A stretch of DNA of 49,242 nucleotides, taken from assembly GCA_021796415.1 (NCBI GenBank), contig JAJYJC010000007.1, positions 1 to 49,242 of the forward strand, read 5' to 3'. Made by a program: the position numbers and the translations under genes. The notes beneath the pieces are model-generated. The model made no database searches, was not told the origin of the DNA, and was given only the letters and a program-made list of their open reading frames with translations. Source of the stretch: a bacterium. GTDB taxonomy: Bacteria; Patescibacteriota; CPR2; UBA1875; JAJYID01. Of this stretch, positions 8,175-18,418 are shown in pieces; the stretch's first letter is position 1; the number at the start of each line of letters is the position of its first letter.

Positions 8175-9209
8175 ATGGAAAAGGAAACAGTAAAACTTGA
8201 TATATCAACATATACGGTTTTGAAGATAATCGGGATTTTACTCTTTGTATTTTTCCTTTTCCTCATAAGAGACGTCCTGATTCTCTTGGTCATTAGCTTT
8301 ATTATAGCGGCCGCGCTTGAGCCTGCCGTTGACAAACTGCAGAAGAAATTTAAATTTCCCAGATGGATCGGAGTTTTTTCAATCTACCTGCTTTTTATAG
8401 CGGCTGTTCTTGCGCTAATTAGCATCATTGCTCCGGTGGTAAGCCGGCAGGTAAGCACATTGATTGCCAATAAAGACATTTATGCCGGTGATATACAGAA
8501 CACGATTTCTTCATGGCCAAAAGAATACCAAGATCAAATCAATGGTTTCCTGCAAAGCATCCCCATGATTTTTAAGGATTGGCAGATAGGGGTAGTTTCG
8601 AATAAAGTTTTCGGTATATTCTCAGGCATAGGCTCGTTTGTTGTCGTGTTTGTAATAAGCGCATATGTTTTGTCGCTTAAAAACGGCATGCAGCAAACAG
8701 TGGCCGCCTTTGTGCCAGAAAGCCGCCGGGCGACTTTTACCAAGATGTTTGGCAATATAACGCGAAAAGTGAGCCTTTGGTTCAGGGCGCAGCTTTTGCT
8801 TTCTTTCAGTGTTGGGCTTGCCACTTTCATCGGGCTTTGGATCATGCATATTCCGTACGCGGCGATTTTGGCTCTTGTTGCGGCATTTACAGAACTCATA
8901 CCGATGGTTGGACCTGTCCTTGGCGCTATCCCCGCAGTTTTAGTGGCATTATTTATAAGCCCTGTTATGGCTATCATTGTTGGCGCTTTCTATGTTTTCG
9001 TACAACAGGCGGAAAACCACGTCTTGGTTCCTCAAATTATGCGAAAGGCCGTAGGCTTGAACCCTGTTATTATTATTACAGCTATGCTAATAGGCGCCAA
9101 ACTGTTTGGCATCGTCGGGGTGATTCTGGCCGTGCCGGTGGCATCGAGCATCCATGTTATAATCAGAGAGTGGCCGAAAAATAATTCGAAATTAAAAATT
9201 AAAAATTAA
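8175..9209 (+). CDS. AI-2E family transporter
   Basis: Multi-TM; VAAFTELIPMVGPVLGAIPAVLVALF ... VQQAENHVLVPQIMRKAVGLNPVIII. Confidence 0.9.
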   Translation: MEKETVKLDISTYTVLKIIGILLFVFFLFLIRDVLILLVISFIIAAALEPAVDKLQKKFKFPRWIGVFSIYLLFIAAVLALISIIAPVVSRQVSTLIANKDIYAGDIQNTISSWPKEYQDQINGFLQSIPMIFKDWQIGVVSNKVFGIFSGIGSFVVVFVISAYVLSLKNGMQQTVAAFVPESRRATFTKMFGNITRKVSLWFRAQLLLSFSVGLATFIGLWIMHIPYAAILALVAAFTELIPMVGPVLGAIPAVLVALFISPVMAIIVGAFYVFVQQAENHVLVPQIMRKAVGLNPVIIITAMLIGAKLFGIVGVILAVPVASSIHVIIREWPKNNSKLKIKN

Positions 9210-9289
9210 AAAAATTATTGCGCAACTCAAAATGCCTGGTTTCTCAGGTTTTGTACCGGACATCTTGAGTGTTTAAAAAGGAGGTAAAA

Positions 9290-9922
9290 TTGGAAATAAC
9301 TCATTTAGGGCATTCGTGCTTTAAAATTGCCGGAAAAAATCTAACGGTTGTTACCGATCCCTACAACCATCCGAAAATCAGCAAAAAAATGCCAAAAGTG
9401 GAGGCGCAAGTTGTGACAATCAGCCACCAGCATCAGGATCATAACTACAAAGAAGGCGTAAGGGGAGATTTTCTGCTGCTTGACTCACCCGGTGAATACG
9501 AAGTTAAGGAGAGTTTTTTTCAGGGCATTGATTCGTTTCATGATGACTCAAAGGGAGAAGAGCGAGGCAATAATACCATTTTTACCATGGAAATAGATGG
9601 GGTTGTGATTTGCCACCTCGGTGATTTGGGAGTGGAGCTCGATAATGAACAACTGGAGAAAGTTGACGGGGTTGATATCCTGATGGTGCCGGTTGGGGGA
9701 ACTTATACAATTGACGCCAAAACCGCCGTCAAGGTCGTAAACGATATCGGTCCCAAGATAGTTATCCCCATGCATTACAAAGACACAGGCATTGATATTC
9801 CGCTTGATCCAGTTGACAAGTTTATTAAAGAAATGGGCGAAACGCCGGAAACCTTAGACAGGCTTAAGGTTGCAAAAAAAGATCTGCCGGAAGAGATGAA
9901 GGTGGTGGTGCTCAAAAGCTAA
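9290..9922 (+). CDS. MBL-fold metal-dependent hydrolase (TTG start)
   Basis: ITHLGHSCFKI, TISHQHQDHNY, GDLG, HYKDTGID; aaaggagg RBS before TTG 9290. Confidence 0.82.
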   Translation: MEITHLGHSCFKIAGKNLTVVTDPYNHPKISKKMPKVEAQVVTISHQHQDHNYKEGVRGDFLLLDSPGEYEVKESFFQGIDSFHDDSKGEERGNNTIFTMEIDGVVICHLGDLGVELDNEQLEKVDGVDILMVPVGGTYTIDAKTAVKVVNDIGPKIVIPMHYKDTGIDIPLDPVDKFIKEMGETPETLDRLKVAKKDLPEEMKVVVLKS

Positions 9923-9931
9923 TTCATTGCT

Positions 9932-9974
9932 TCATTCTGGCCTGTCTGCCGGCAGGCAGGCTTGTCCAGAATCC
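9932..9974. repeat. dispersed palindromic repeat (ATTCTGG...CCAGAATCC)
   Basis: Near-identical copy at 48990-49034. Confidence 0.75.
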
Positions 9975-10325
9975 GTTTCCTCATCCCAAGTCTGACCCAG
10001 AAGCTAAAATTTAATTTTCACTTTCTACTTTTTTAGAAAAAGTAGAGTAAAAATCGCGGCTTGAGCGGTCTCTCAAAGTGTCGCCTGGTTCGTTCTCTCA
10101 TCTTTTAAAAAATTAACTCGCAAGCTCAAACAAAATTCTTTTTAAAGGGTCGTTCACTCCCAGACTTGCTTTTCGAACCGATAGCCGCAAAGATAAGATT
10201 TGAATTTAAAAAATCAGCTTTTCAAAACAAGGACATTCCTTGCCCCCGCATTTTGCAAGGTGTGTCCTTGTTTGTTTTTGTATTAAAGCATTGATCCTTG
10301 ATTAAAAATTAAAAATTGTAAATTG

Positions 10326-10352
10326 AAAAATCCGCTACTTAGCGGATTTTTG
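10326..10352 (-). terminator. terminator at rpmB 3' end
   Basis: aaaaatccgct-actt-agcggattttt. Confidence 0.6.
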
Positions 10353-10524
10353 ATTGGGTCTTTATGCATCTGGCGCAGGCTTTGACTTTTTGTTCTTTGC
10401 CGTCAACCATGATGACCGTTTTTTGGATATTGGGAAGCCAGCGTCTCTTTGTTTTCCTGTGGGAGTGGGAGACGTTGTGGCCTGTCAAAGGCTTTTTGCC
10501 GCAAACTTGACATATTACTGACAT
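10339..10524 (-). CDS. rpmB: 50S ribosomal protein bL28
   Basis: [30 protein letters not shown]. Confidence 0.95.
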   Translation of the reverse strand: MSVICQVCGKKPLTGHNVSHSHRKTKRRWLPNIQKTVIMVDGKEQKVKACARCIKTQSKIR

Positions 10525-10649
10525 TTTTTGTTCCTTGTCATTCTGGCTTGACCAGAATCTAAATTAGAATAAACATAATTGATAAACTAACCCATAAATG
10601 TTACCATATCCAAGTACGAAAGTCAATTTAAAGAATTTGGAGTTATATA

Positions 10650-11533
10650 AACAATTTGGAACAGATCTGCCGATAAACATAAGGTAAACTAGAGGTGGAA
10701 AGGAGGCCATCTGTTCATGAGAAAAGAATTATTAACTGACTTGACGGAAACTGAAGCAAGGAAGAAATTAAGGGGCAATTTAGGCAAGCATATTGAATGC
10801 CCTAAATGCCACAAAAAGAAGTATGTGAGAAAAATGAAAGGAAAAGACAAAAGATACCACTGTTCTAAATGCAGGCATAAGTTCTCTTTAAAGAGTTTAA
10901 CCGGATTCAAACATTCCAACCTTGATTTTAAGCAGATATATTATCTTCTCCATTGTTTCGGCAACAACAAGACCCACAAAGATGTCATTGACTGGCTCGG
11001 GGTGTCATATCCGACCTCAAGGCTTAACTATTCTAAGATAAGGAAAGGGCTTGAAGCAAGTTTGGATAAGGGTAAGATATCAGGTATCTTTGCCTGTGAT
11101 GAATGTTTCGTGGGAAAGAAGAAAACAGGCAACCAGGCCCTTGTCATGGGGGCAGTGGATGTTTTGTTTGCCGACGTAAGGCTGGAGGTTATTCCTGACA
11201 GGGATCAGGACTCGGTAGAAGGCTTTATCTTTAGTAACATTGAGACTGACTCAAAGATAATCTCTGACGGCTGGAGTTCATATCAAGGGATAGAGTTTAT
11301 GGGCTATGCCCATGACACCGAGATACATGAAAAAGGACAGCTTGAGAAAACAGTTCCTATTGAGAGAGTCTGGGGATTATTCAAGACATTCTTAAGGAGA
11401 AGCTACCATCATATCCATAAGGAAATACTGCCTGAATATCTGGTGGAATTTCAGTTCAAATTTATCCACCGAGAATATCGCAATAATCCCTTATACATAG
11501 CTAAAATATTAACTAACCCTGTTCCAAATTGTT
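10650..11533 (+). mobile_element. IS1595-like insertion sequence
   Basis: Perfect 15-bp inverted repeats aacaatttggaacag (10650-10664) / ctgttccaaattgtt (11519-11533) flank the transposase. Confidence 0.85.
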
Positions 11534-11535
11534 GA
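10717..11535 (+). CDS. IS1595 (ISXO2-like) transposase
   Basis: N-terminal CPKC..CSKC zinc ribbon, DECFVGKKK, DGWSSYQG, ERVWGLFKTFLRRSYHHIHKE. Confidence 0.9.
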   Translation: MRKELLTDLTETEARKKLRGNLGKHIECPKCHKKKYVRKMKGKDKRYHCSKCRHKFSLKSLTGFKHSNLDFKQIYYLLHCFGNNKTHKDVIDWLGVSYPTSRLNYSKIRKGLEASLDKGKISGIFACDECFVGKKKTGNQALVMGAVDVLFADVRLEVIPDRDQDSVEGFIFSNIETDSKIISDGWSSYQGIEFMGYAHDTEIHEKGQLEKTVPIERVWGLFKTFLRRSYHHIHKEILPEYLVEFQFKFIHREYRNNPLYIAKILTNPVPNC

Positions 11536-11624
11536 CATTACTCGACTTTTTTTGTCTAAAATGCTTAAGCAAAGCCAAAAAATAATTTTGTGCTCAGGGT
11601 AAACTAAGTTTTTGGCAAAAGAAA

Positions 11625-11648
11625 AAGGCGGCCCGGGCGGGCCGCCTT
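11625..11648 (-). terminator. terminator for the 11684-12085 gene
   Basis: aaggcggcccgggcgggccgcctt hairpin, followed by T-run on the minus strand. Confidence 0.7.
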
Positions 11649-11683
11649 GATCAAGGTGCGAATGTTTGAGGTGTGGGGTAGGG

Positions 11684-12085
11684 TTAATCCTCCTTAAGCG
11701 GACGGTGAAGAATCCTGACATATCCCCTGTCGGTGAACTTTCTGATACCGATCAAGAGCATGTCCACGAAATCTTCTTTCTCGAAGTCGACTTCCCATCC
11801 GTCTTTGGTAGTGACCTTGATCGCGTCGCCTACCCGCAAAACCGTGAGTTCAACCTTCTTGTGTGGATAAAGATAGGCTTTCACTTCCAGATAACCGACA
11901 GTCGGCAGGGCGCCTTTTGAGTATGCTAGCATTGCACAGGCATACTCGTAGTCAAAGTTATATCTCCTGCCGTTTTCTACTTGTACAGCTACATCGCCCT
12001 CATCCTCATCCTCGAGGCTGTCTATGTACACCTGCCTTTCTGTAATTCCATTGCCAGTTCCTTTGCTGGTTTGGACAGTTATCAT
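11684..12085 (-). CDS. hypothetical protein
   Basis: 133-aa ORF with its own terminator. Confidence 0.55.
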   Translation of the reverse strand: MITVQTSKGTGNGITERQVYIDSLEDEDEGDVAVQVENGRRYNFDYEYACAMLAYSKGALPTVGYLEVKAYLYPHKKVELTVLRVGDAIKVTTKDGWEVDFEKEDFVDMLLIGIRKFTDRGYVRILHRPLKED

Positions 12086-12119
12086 AACACCTCCGTTCGG
12101 GTCCTGTCTTGCAAGGTTG

Positions 12120-12386
12120 TCAGAATTCGTGGCTTAGTTCATGCTCATCGCAGAAGCCTGCGAAGAACTCCTTGAACTCTTCGTAGCAGTTGGGCGTCTT
12201 AATTTCCAGAAAGCAGTGAGATGTGCGATTGTACGTGCTTTCACGGAAAAAATACCAGCCTTTGTTCCTCACTCTTGCCGCTTCGCGTAGTTGTTCCTGA
12301 AATTCATCGAAAAGAGTTGAGGGAAAAGAAATGCAGGCTACGCTTTCCCTAGGAAGACCTCTGAAGCAGTTCGCTTGGTTGCTCAT
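12120..12386 (-). CDS. hypothetical protein
   Basis: 88-aa ORF upstream of and codirectional with 11684-12085. Confidence 0.5.
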   Translation of the reverse strand: MSNQANCFRGLPRESVACISFPSTLFDEFQEQLREAARVRNKGWYFFRESTYNRTSHCFLEIKTPNCYEEFKEFFAGFCDEHELSHEF

Positions 12387-12531
12387 GATAATAACCTCCG
12401 TATGTGCTTGCAGTTTAAAAAAGAGGGGAAAGCCCTCATAATTTTTCCTACCAATAAGCTTATTTTACCTTAAAGACCCCAATTTGTCAAAATAGGGTAT
12501 TGACAACTGTATTTGGTATTGCTATATTTTA

Positions 12532-12558
12532 TTAGCACTCGGACACCGAGAGTGCTAA
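12532..12558 (+). promoter_or_regulatory. CIRCE operator (HrcA binding site)
   Basis: TTAGCACTC-N9-GAGTGCTAA, perfect match to consensus. Confidence 0.96.
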
Positions 12559-12668
12559 AATAAGGGGGCTAAGTAGTGATTGGTAGGGACTTTTTGTGAC
12601 TTTTCCGACCATTAGTCGCCATTAGCAACTATAAATCACTACAAATCCCGTGAATGTGAGGTAAATTC

Positions 12669-13379
12669 ATGACCAGTAGAAGGGAAGCCATTCTTGAAGC
12701 TATAGTCAGGGAGTATGTTAATACGGCGGAGCCGGTTGGCTCTTTGACATTGGTCAGGAAGTACGCTTTTCCTTACTCCTCAGCTACGATTCGTGCTGAG
12801 ATGGCTATGCTGGAAGAAGGCGGATTTATAATGCAGCCGCACACTTCAGCCGGCCGCGTACCTACCGAAAAAGGCTACAGATACTTCGTAGATATGGTTC
12901 AAAAGGAAGAAAAGGAAGTCTCAAGGCGCGAGGAAGGCATACTGGAGAAGAGAATCGCGGCTATGCATTCGCATTTTGAACGCAGATTTGACATGGCGGC
13001 TATGGCGCTCGCCGATATGACCAGAAATGTGGCTATAAGCTCCATGGGTCAGGAAATTTATTCTCACGGCCTCGCAAATCTATTCCGCCAGCCGGAGTTC
13101 TATGACAACGACCGAGTACTTCAAGTCGCAAATATGATAGACAATTTACAAGGACTTCTACGGGAATTGCCTAGTTCAAAGGATTTTATGGTATTAATCG
13201 GCAAAGAGTCGCCCGTAGGCAAGTCGGCAGGGTGTTCGCTGGTGGTTTCGAGGGTTCAGTTGCCTCAGAGTACAAGGGGGTATCTCGGAGTGCTGGGACC
13301 GACCAGAATGCCTTATGAGAGGGTAATACCGCTAGTGATGAGGACGAGAGATCTGCTAGAAAGCGAGTTGGGAGTCTAA
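12669..13379 (+). CDS. hrcA: heat-inducible transcription repressor HrcA (short form)
   Basis: LTLVRKYAFPYSSATIRAEMAMLEEGGFIMQPHTSAGRVPTEKGYRYFVD, downstream of CIRCE. Confidence 0.9.
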   Translation: MTSRREAILEAIVREYVNTAEPVGSLTLVRKYAFPYSSATIRAEMAMLEEGGFIMQPHTSAGRVPTEKGYRYFVDMVQKEEKEVSRREEGILEKRIAAMHSHFERRFDMAAMALADMTRNVAISSMGQEIYSHGLANLFRQPEFYDNDRVLQVANMIDNLQGLLRELPSSKDFMVLIGKESPVGKSAGCSLVVSRVQLPQSTRGYLGVLGPTRMPYERVIPLVMRTRDLLESELGV

Positions 13380-13495
13380 GAATATTAAATAATGGAATAA
13401 TCGAATAGTTGAATGGGAATTTGGAATAAAGAATAAAGTGTTGTCATCCCGAGCGACTTCGCGGAGCGACGAGCCGAGGGATCCCTTAAAAAAGC

Positions 13496-13786
13496 ATGAG
13501 AAAAGAGTATAAATTTTATGTTTACATCATGGCTAGCGAAAGCGGCACCCTCTACACTGGTATGACAAATGATTTAGCAAGAAGAAATTATGAACATAAA
13601 AATAACTTAGTCGAAGGATTTAGTAAAAAATACAAATGCCATAAACTGATTTACTTTGAAGAAACGAATAATGTTGAAGAGGCAATCAAAAGGGAGAAAC
13701 AAATTAAGAATTGGAGCAGAAAAAAGAAAGAAAGTTTAATCCAAACCAAGAATCCAACATGGAGAGATTTATCAGATGATTTTTAA
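13496..13786 (+). CDS. GIY-YIG nuclease domain protein
   Basis: YKFYVYIMASESGTLYTGMTNDLARRNYEHKN...AIKREKQIKNWSRKKKESLI. Confidence 0.92.
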   Translation: MRKEYKFYVYIMASESGTLYTGMTNDLARRNYEHKNNLVEGFSKKYKCHKLIYFEETNNVEEAIKREKQIKNWSRKKKESLIQTKNPTWRDLSDDF

Positions 13787-13946
13787 AGATAATAATGAAA
13801 AGGGATTCCTCCGCTCGCTACTAGCGTAGTGTCGGTCGGAATGACAAAACCCCATCACTGTCATCCCGAGCGTAGTCGAGGGATCTAGAGCATAAAGTAT
13901 AATTGATTGGAAATTGAAAATTGCTGATTAGAAATTAGGAGCAAAC

Positions 13947-14417
13947 ATGGCCAAGAAAAAACAACCAAAAAAGGAGATGCCGAATCTAGAGTCGGAGAAC
14001 CAAGCCCTCAAGGAAATGCTGCAGCGGGCGCAGGCGGATTTCATTAATTTTCGCCAGCGTGCAGAGCGGGAAAAGTCAGAAATGGTTGATTACGGCAAGT
14101 TGGAAACGATTAAGGAGCTTCTGCCGGTATTTGACAACTTCGAACGGGCCAGAAACCATTTCCCTAAAGAATTAGAAGGAAATGAATGGGCGCAAGGGAT
14201 GCTTGCGGTAGAGAAGCAGTTCGTAGCCAAAATGGAAGAAATGGGCATCAAGCGAATTCCGACAGTCGGAAATCAGTTCGACCCGAACCTGCACGAAGCG
14301 ATACACATGGAGCCGGCAAAGGGCAAGCAGTCGAATGAGATTATCGAAGAATACGAACCGGGATACATATATAAAGATAAGGTATTGAGGTATGCGAAGG
14401 TTAAATTAGCCAAGTAA
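13947..14417 (+). CDS. grpE: nucleotide exchange factor GrpE
   Basis: ADFINFRQRAEREKSEM...LLPVFDNFERA...FDPNLHEAI...EEYEPGYIYKDKVLRYAKVKL. Confidence 0.93.
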   Translation: MAKKKQPKKEMPNLESENQALKEMLQRAQADFINFRQRAEREKSEMVDYGKLETIKELLPVFDNFERARNHFPKELEGNEWAQGMLAVEKQFVAKMEEMGIKRIPTVGNQFDPNLHEAIHMEPAKGKQSNEIIEEYEPGYIYKDKVLRYAKVKLAK

Positions 14418-14426
14418 GGAGAAAAA

Positions 14427-15014
14427 ATGAAAACAAAGGAGTTCGAAAATTTAGACGAAAAAGGTAAAATCATGGCAAGTTTATATGCCAGGAAAAATTA
14501 TCTAAATGGAAAGTATACTGCCTGTAATTTTGGAATAGATAATTCTGCGTATGACAATAAAGGCACTTTCTACCTAAAAACTTTAAGAATGAAAGCTGAT
14601 TTGGCCGATAAATTAATTGCCGAAGCTGAATCACAAGGCAAAAACACGGAAGACCTCAAAATTTTGAAAGAGATAGGTGAAAAAATAAACGCAGCCGGCA
14701 CACCTATTAACATAAGCGAAGCTGTTGCGCCAGCGATTATGGCCTCCCTAGAATTAATCGCATTTTACGGAATTGCAGTTGGAATCTGGGGATTGGTTTT
14801 AAAACAAAGCTTTTTAACATTCGGTTTTTGGGGAGTGATCGCGGGGTTCTTAGTTAGTCTTTTATTTGTAGGACCTGTGATTGCTTCTCAAAGGACAAAG
14901 GAACAAGTCAATAAAATGTTATATGGTGCTGGTTCGATGTGGGGCCAAACCGCAATTATCATTGGCGTTCTGGGTCTAATAGCTTTGGCAGTAAGGTTAA
15001 TATTTTTTAGATGA
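14427..15014 (+). CDS. hypothetical membrane protein
   Basis: Two to three hydrophobic segments; RBS aaggag. Confidence 0.6.
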   Translation: MKTKEFENLDEKGKIMASLYARKNYLNGKYTACNFGIDNSAYDNKGTFYLKTLRMKADLADKLIAEAESQGKNTEDLKILKEIGEKINAAGTPINISEAVAPAIMASLELIAFYGIAVGIWGLVLKQSFLTFGFWGVIAGFLVSLLFVGPVIASQRTKEQVNKMLYGAGSMWGQTAIIIGVLGLIALAVRLIFFR

Positions 15015-15028
15015 AGCTAGGAGAAAAA

Positions 15029-15187
15029 ATGGAAGAAGTAAAATGTCCAAAATGTGGTTTCAAAGCGAGAAATACAGGAATTGGCAATAGCCGTCCATCG
15101 GCTAGCAAGACAAAAAATTCGGCAACAAAGTGGATATATGAATGTGAAAATGAGAAATGCAAAGAACATTTCAGATTAAATGATTAA
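15029..15187 (+). CDS. small zinc-ribbon-like protein (52 aa)
   Basis: MEEVKCPKCGFKARNTGIGNSRPSASKTKNSATKWIYECENEKCKEHFRLND; RBS aggag. Confidence 0.55.
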   Translation: MEEVKCPKCGFKARNTGIGNSRPSASKTKNSATKWIYECENEKCKEHFRLND

Positions 15188-15202
15188 GAAAGGAGGAATA
15201 AG

Positions 15203-15379
15203 ATGGACAAGGTGATGGAATTGAATAGAGTAATTACGGAGCTTTATCAAAAGCTTGGGGAAGATGAGGAAATGAGCGTAATACTTCAAGATGCAATCTA
15301 TAACAATGTGGATGAAGAAAATTTACAGAAAATTATAGATTATTTAAAAAATCAAATAAATATAAGAAAAAAACATTAA
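15203..15379 (+). CDS. small hypothetical protein (58 aa)
   Basis: aaaggagg [61 protein letters not shown]. Confidence 0.55.
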   Translation: MDKVMELNRVITELYQKLGEDEEMSVILQDAIYNNVDEENLQKIIDYLKNQINIRKKH

Positions 15380-15395
15380 AGAAAGGGGAATAAAA

Positions 15396-17321
15396 ATGGG
15401 AAAAATTATCGGAATTGACCTTGGTACAACCAACTCAGCCATGGCGGTGATGGAAGGCGGAAAGGCCACCATTATCCCGAACGCTGAAGGTGGAAGGACC
15501 ACACCGTCCATCGTGGCGATGACCAAAGATGGCGAGAGGCTAGTCGGACAAGCGGCCAAAAGGCAGGCAGTCATAAACCATGAGAACACGATTTTCTCAG
15601 TAAAGAGATTAATCGGGCGAAAGTTTGACGATGCGGAAGTGAAGCGCGACATCGAGCTCATGCCGTACAAAATTGAAAAAGGAAACGGCGGAGTGAAGGT
15701 GAAGATGGGTCCGTCAGAGGCCGGACAGGCTAAAAGCTACTCACCGGCTGAGATCTCAGCTATGATTTTACAGAAGCTGAAGGCTGATGCTGAGGCATAC
15801 CTGGGTGGTAGCGTGACTGAAGCGGTCATCACCGTGCCGGCTTACTTCAACGACTCACAAAGACAGGCAACTAAAGACGCCGGAAAGATTGCCGGTTTGG
15901 AAGTAAAGAGAATTATCAACGAGCCGACCGCAGCCGCGCTGGCATACGGGCTGGACAAGAAAAAGGAAGAGAAGATTGCCGTCTACGACCTTGGCGGTGG
16001 AACATTTGATATCTCTATCCTTGAGCTTGGCGATGGCGTCTTCGAAGTGAAGTCAACCAATGGTGATACTCACCTTGGCGGTGACGACTTCGACCAGCAC
16101 CTGATCGACCATTTGGCGGAGGATTTCAAGAAAGACCAAGGTGTGGACTTAAAGAAAGACACAGCTGCTTTGCAGAGATTAAAGGAAGCGGCTGAGAAGG
16201 CAAAGATTGAGCTTTCTTCTGCGATGGAGACGGAGATTAATATTCCGTTTATCACGGCTGACGCATCAGGACCGAAGCATTTGACCATGAAGCTTTCAAG
16301 AGCTAAATTCGAATCAATCGTCGGCGAGCTAGTCGACAAGACATTAAAGCCGGTTGAAAAGGCTTTGAAAGATGCCGGAGTGAAAAAGGAAGAGGTGAAC
16401 GAGGTGATCCTGGTCGGCGGTATGACGAGAATGCCGCTTGTGCAGAAGAAGGTGAAGGAGTTCTTCGGCAAAGACCCGCTGAAAGGCGTAAATCCTGACG
16501 AGGTGGTGGCGATCGGCGCTGCTATCCAGGGTGGTGTGCTTGGCGGAGAGGTGAAGGATGTCCTGCTTTTGGATGTAACACCACTTTCACTTGGTATCGA
16601 GACACTTGGCGGGGTTTCAACCAGATTAATCGAGAGAAATACCACTATCCCGACATCGGCTTCGCAGGTATTCTCAACAGCCGCTGACAACCAGACTTCT
16701 GTAGAGATTAATGTCCTGCAAGGTGAGCGTGAATTTGCCAAGGATAACAAGTCGCTTGGACGATTTATCCTGGACGGTATCCCGCCGGCACCGCGAGGCA
16801 TTCCTCAGGTTGAGGTAACCTTTGATATCGATGCCAATGGAATTGTGAACGTATCTGCCAAGGATAAAGCTACCGGTAAATCACAGCACATAACCATCCA
16901 ATCTTCATCCGGGTTATCTGAGGAAGAAATCGAGAAGATGAGAAAGGATGCAGAAGCTCATGCCGAGGAAGACAAGAAGCAGAAAGAGCTGGTTGAGATC
17001 AGAAATATGGCAGATTCCTTGATTTACACTTCGGAGAAGACCGTCAAAGATGCCGGCGATAAGGTAACGGACGACGAGAAGAAGGAAGTGGAGGAGAAGG
17101 TCAAGGCGCTTCGCGAGATTAAAGACAAAGATGACAAGGACGCTATTCAAAAAGCATATGACGAGCTGTCTGAAGTAATCCAAAAGGTTGGCGCGAAGAT
17201 GTATGAGGGTTCGGATGCCGGAAGTCAGAAGCCAGATGTCGGAGGCGAAGACGCGAAGACCGACGAGGGGCCGGTAGAGGGCGAAGTGGTTGACGAGGAT
17301 AAGAAGGAAGAAGAGAAATAG
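15396..17321 (+). CDS. dnaK: chaperone DnaK
   Basis: [40 protein letters not shown]. Confidence 0.97.
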   Translation: MGKIIGIDLGTTNSAMAVMEGGKATIIPNAEGGRTTPSIVAMTKDGERLVGQAAKRQAVINHENTIFSVKRLIGRKFDDAEVKRDIELMPYKIEKGNGGVKVKMGPSEAGQAKSYSPAEISAMILQKLKADAEAYLGGSVTEAVITVPAYFNDSQRQATKDAGKIAGLEVKRIINEPTAAALAYGLDKKKEEKIAVYDLGGGTFDISILELGDGVFEVKSTNGDTHLGGDDFDQHLIDHLAEDFKKDQGVDLKKDTAALQRLKEAAEKAKIELSSAMETEINIPFITADASGPKHLTMKLSRAKFESIVGELVDKTLKPVEKALKDAGVKKEEVNEVILVGGMTRMPLVQKKVKEFFGKDPLKGVNPDEVVAIGAAIQGGVLGGEVKDVLLLDVTPLSLGIETLGGVSTRLIERNTTIPTSASQVFSTAADNQTSVEINVLQGEREFAKDNKSLGRFILDGIPPAPRGIPQVEVTFDIDANGIVNVSAKDKATGKSQHITIQSSSGLSEEEIEKMRKDAEAHAEEDKKQKELVEIRNMADSLIYTSEKTVKDAGDKVTDDEKKEVEEKVKALREIKDKDDKDAIQKAYDELSEVIQKVGAKMYEGSDAGSQKPDVGGEDAKTDEGPVEGEVVDEDKKEEEK

Positions 17322-17655
17322 GGCTTGTTGAAAAAAGGTCAGACCTTTGAAAGGTCTGACCTTTCCAGCAGAAGTTCTCCGTCATTCTGAGGAACGAAGA
17401 ATCTCATGAGATCCTTTCTTACGTCAGGATGACAAACATTAGTGAGTTCTATTCATGGATCCAACAGGGTGCAGAAGAATCATTTTTCCGCACCCGATTG
17501 GGTTCCCCGCACATAATTCAAAGCGCCTGACGGCGAATGAATCTACCCTTGAAACTATGTGCGGGGCAAGCAATAACCTGTACATTTTAGCTTAATGATG
17601 GTAAAATCTACGAACCAATTCAAATGGCGTACCAACAACAATTTGGAGGTGTAAG

Positions 17656-17970
17656 ATGTCTCTTCCTAATATTGAAAAAATTCTTGAGGAGGTTTTTCTG
17701 GATTACTGGAACCCGAGGGAGATTCGAAAGTTGAGTCAAGAAGAGATAAGGGACTTTATCGTAAAGGTGCGAGAAACTTTCTATTGTCCAAATTCAGCTC
17801 AACCTCACATTTGGAGAAGAACGGGGATCATCACACAAGGGATAGATGATCTTGGCAGTTTCTTTACGGACCATGAGCGTTGTGATCTTTGTGATGAAAC
17901 GAGAGATAATCCGCAACGCAACTACAGTCATTTGTTTAGCACCCAAAATCACCAAGGAGACGACGATTGA
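17656..17970 (+). CDS. hypothetical protein, first gene of small-gene operon
   Basis: 104-aa ORF with ggaggtg RBS. Confidence 0.55.
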   Translation: MSLPNIEKILEEVFLDYWNPREIRKLSQEEIRDFIVKVRETFYCPNSAQPHIWRRTGIITQGIDDLGSFFTDHERCDLCDETRDNPQRNYSHLFSTQNHQGDDD

Positions 17971-18107
17971 CAGAGAGCAAGGAGCCCTATGAAAAACCCG
18001 AGATGAGCGGGAGCTTCGAGTGCGTTGAAGCTCCAACTCAACCCGAGTGCGACTGCGAGAAACCCTGTAAACACTGCGAATGTAAAGGAGGTGAAGGCAG
18101 TGAATAA
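17967..18107 (+). CDS. Cys-rich small peptide, precursor- or metallothionein-like (TTG start)
   Basis: aaggag-N7-TTG overlapping previous stop (TTGA); MTESKEPYEKPEMSGSFECVEAPTQPECDCEKPCKHCECKGGEGSE; not in supplied ORF track. Confidence 0.55.
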   Translation: MTESKEPYEKPEMSGSFECVEAPTQPECDCEKPCKHCECKGGEGSE

Positions 18108-18372
18108 TCTCAAAAAATGGTTCATTGGCGGTTTGGTGGCCGTCTGGGACCTGCCTTCCGAGATAGAGGCGGAGCGAGTGGGGGAAAGGATCATAGAAAA
18201 ATTAAGAGATCCTTCCTGCACGCAAGCAGAATCCGATGAGATGTTCCACGACTTTTACAGCGGAATGCCTCTCGGTGAATTCGGCGAAAAATACGGCCTG
18301 GGAATCCGTGATGACGAGATTGAAGATGGCTATTTCGGATGCCATCACGGAAGCTGTAACTGCGAAGCCTAA
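18100..18372 (+). CDS. hypothetical protein with Cys/His-rich C-terminus
   Basis: aaaggaggtgaaggcaGTG; ends GCHHGSCNCEA; overlaps upstream gene. Confidence 0.55.
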   Translation: MNNLKKWFIGGLVAVWDLPSEIEAERVGERIIEKLRDPSCTQAESDEMFHDFYSGMPLGEFGEKYGLGIRDDEIEDGYFGCHHGSCNCEA

Positions 18373-18418
18373 TATTTATGCCTCGGAGTTTAAAAAGAGA
18401 TCCAGAGGAGGTGATTGG

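Noticed and set aside
8534-8977. 147-aa minus-strand ORF within the AI-2E transporter gene
   Set aside because: Antisense artefact in a well-supported membrane protein gene.
16070-16801. 243-aa minus-strand ORF inside dnaK
   Set aside because: Typical antisense ORF from dnaK codon structure; no RBS or recognisable motif.
17967-18107. SCIFF (six Cys in forty-five residues) assignment
   Set aside because: Cys count is suggestive, but spacing does not match what I recall for that family and no adjacent SCIFF maturase exists.
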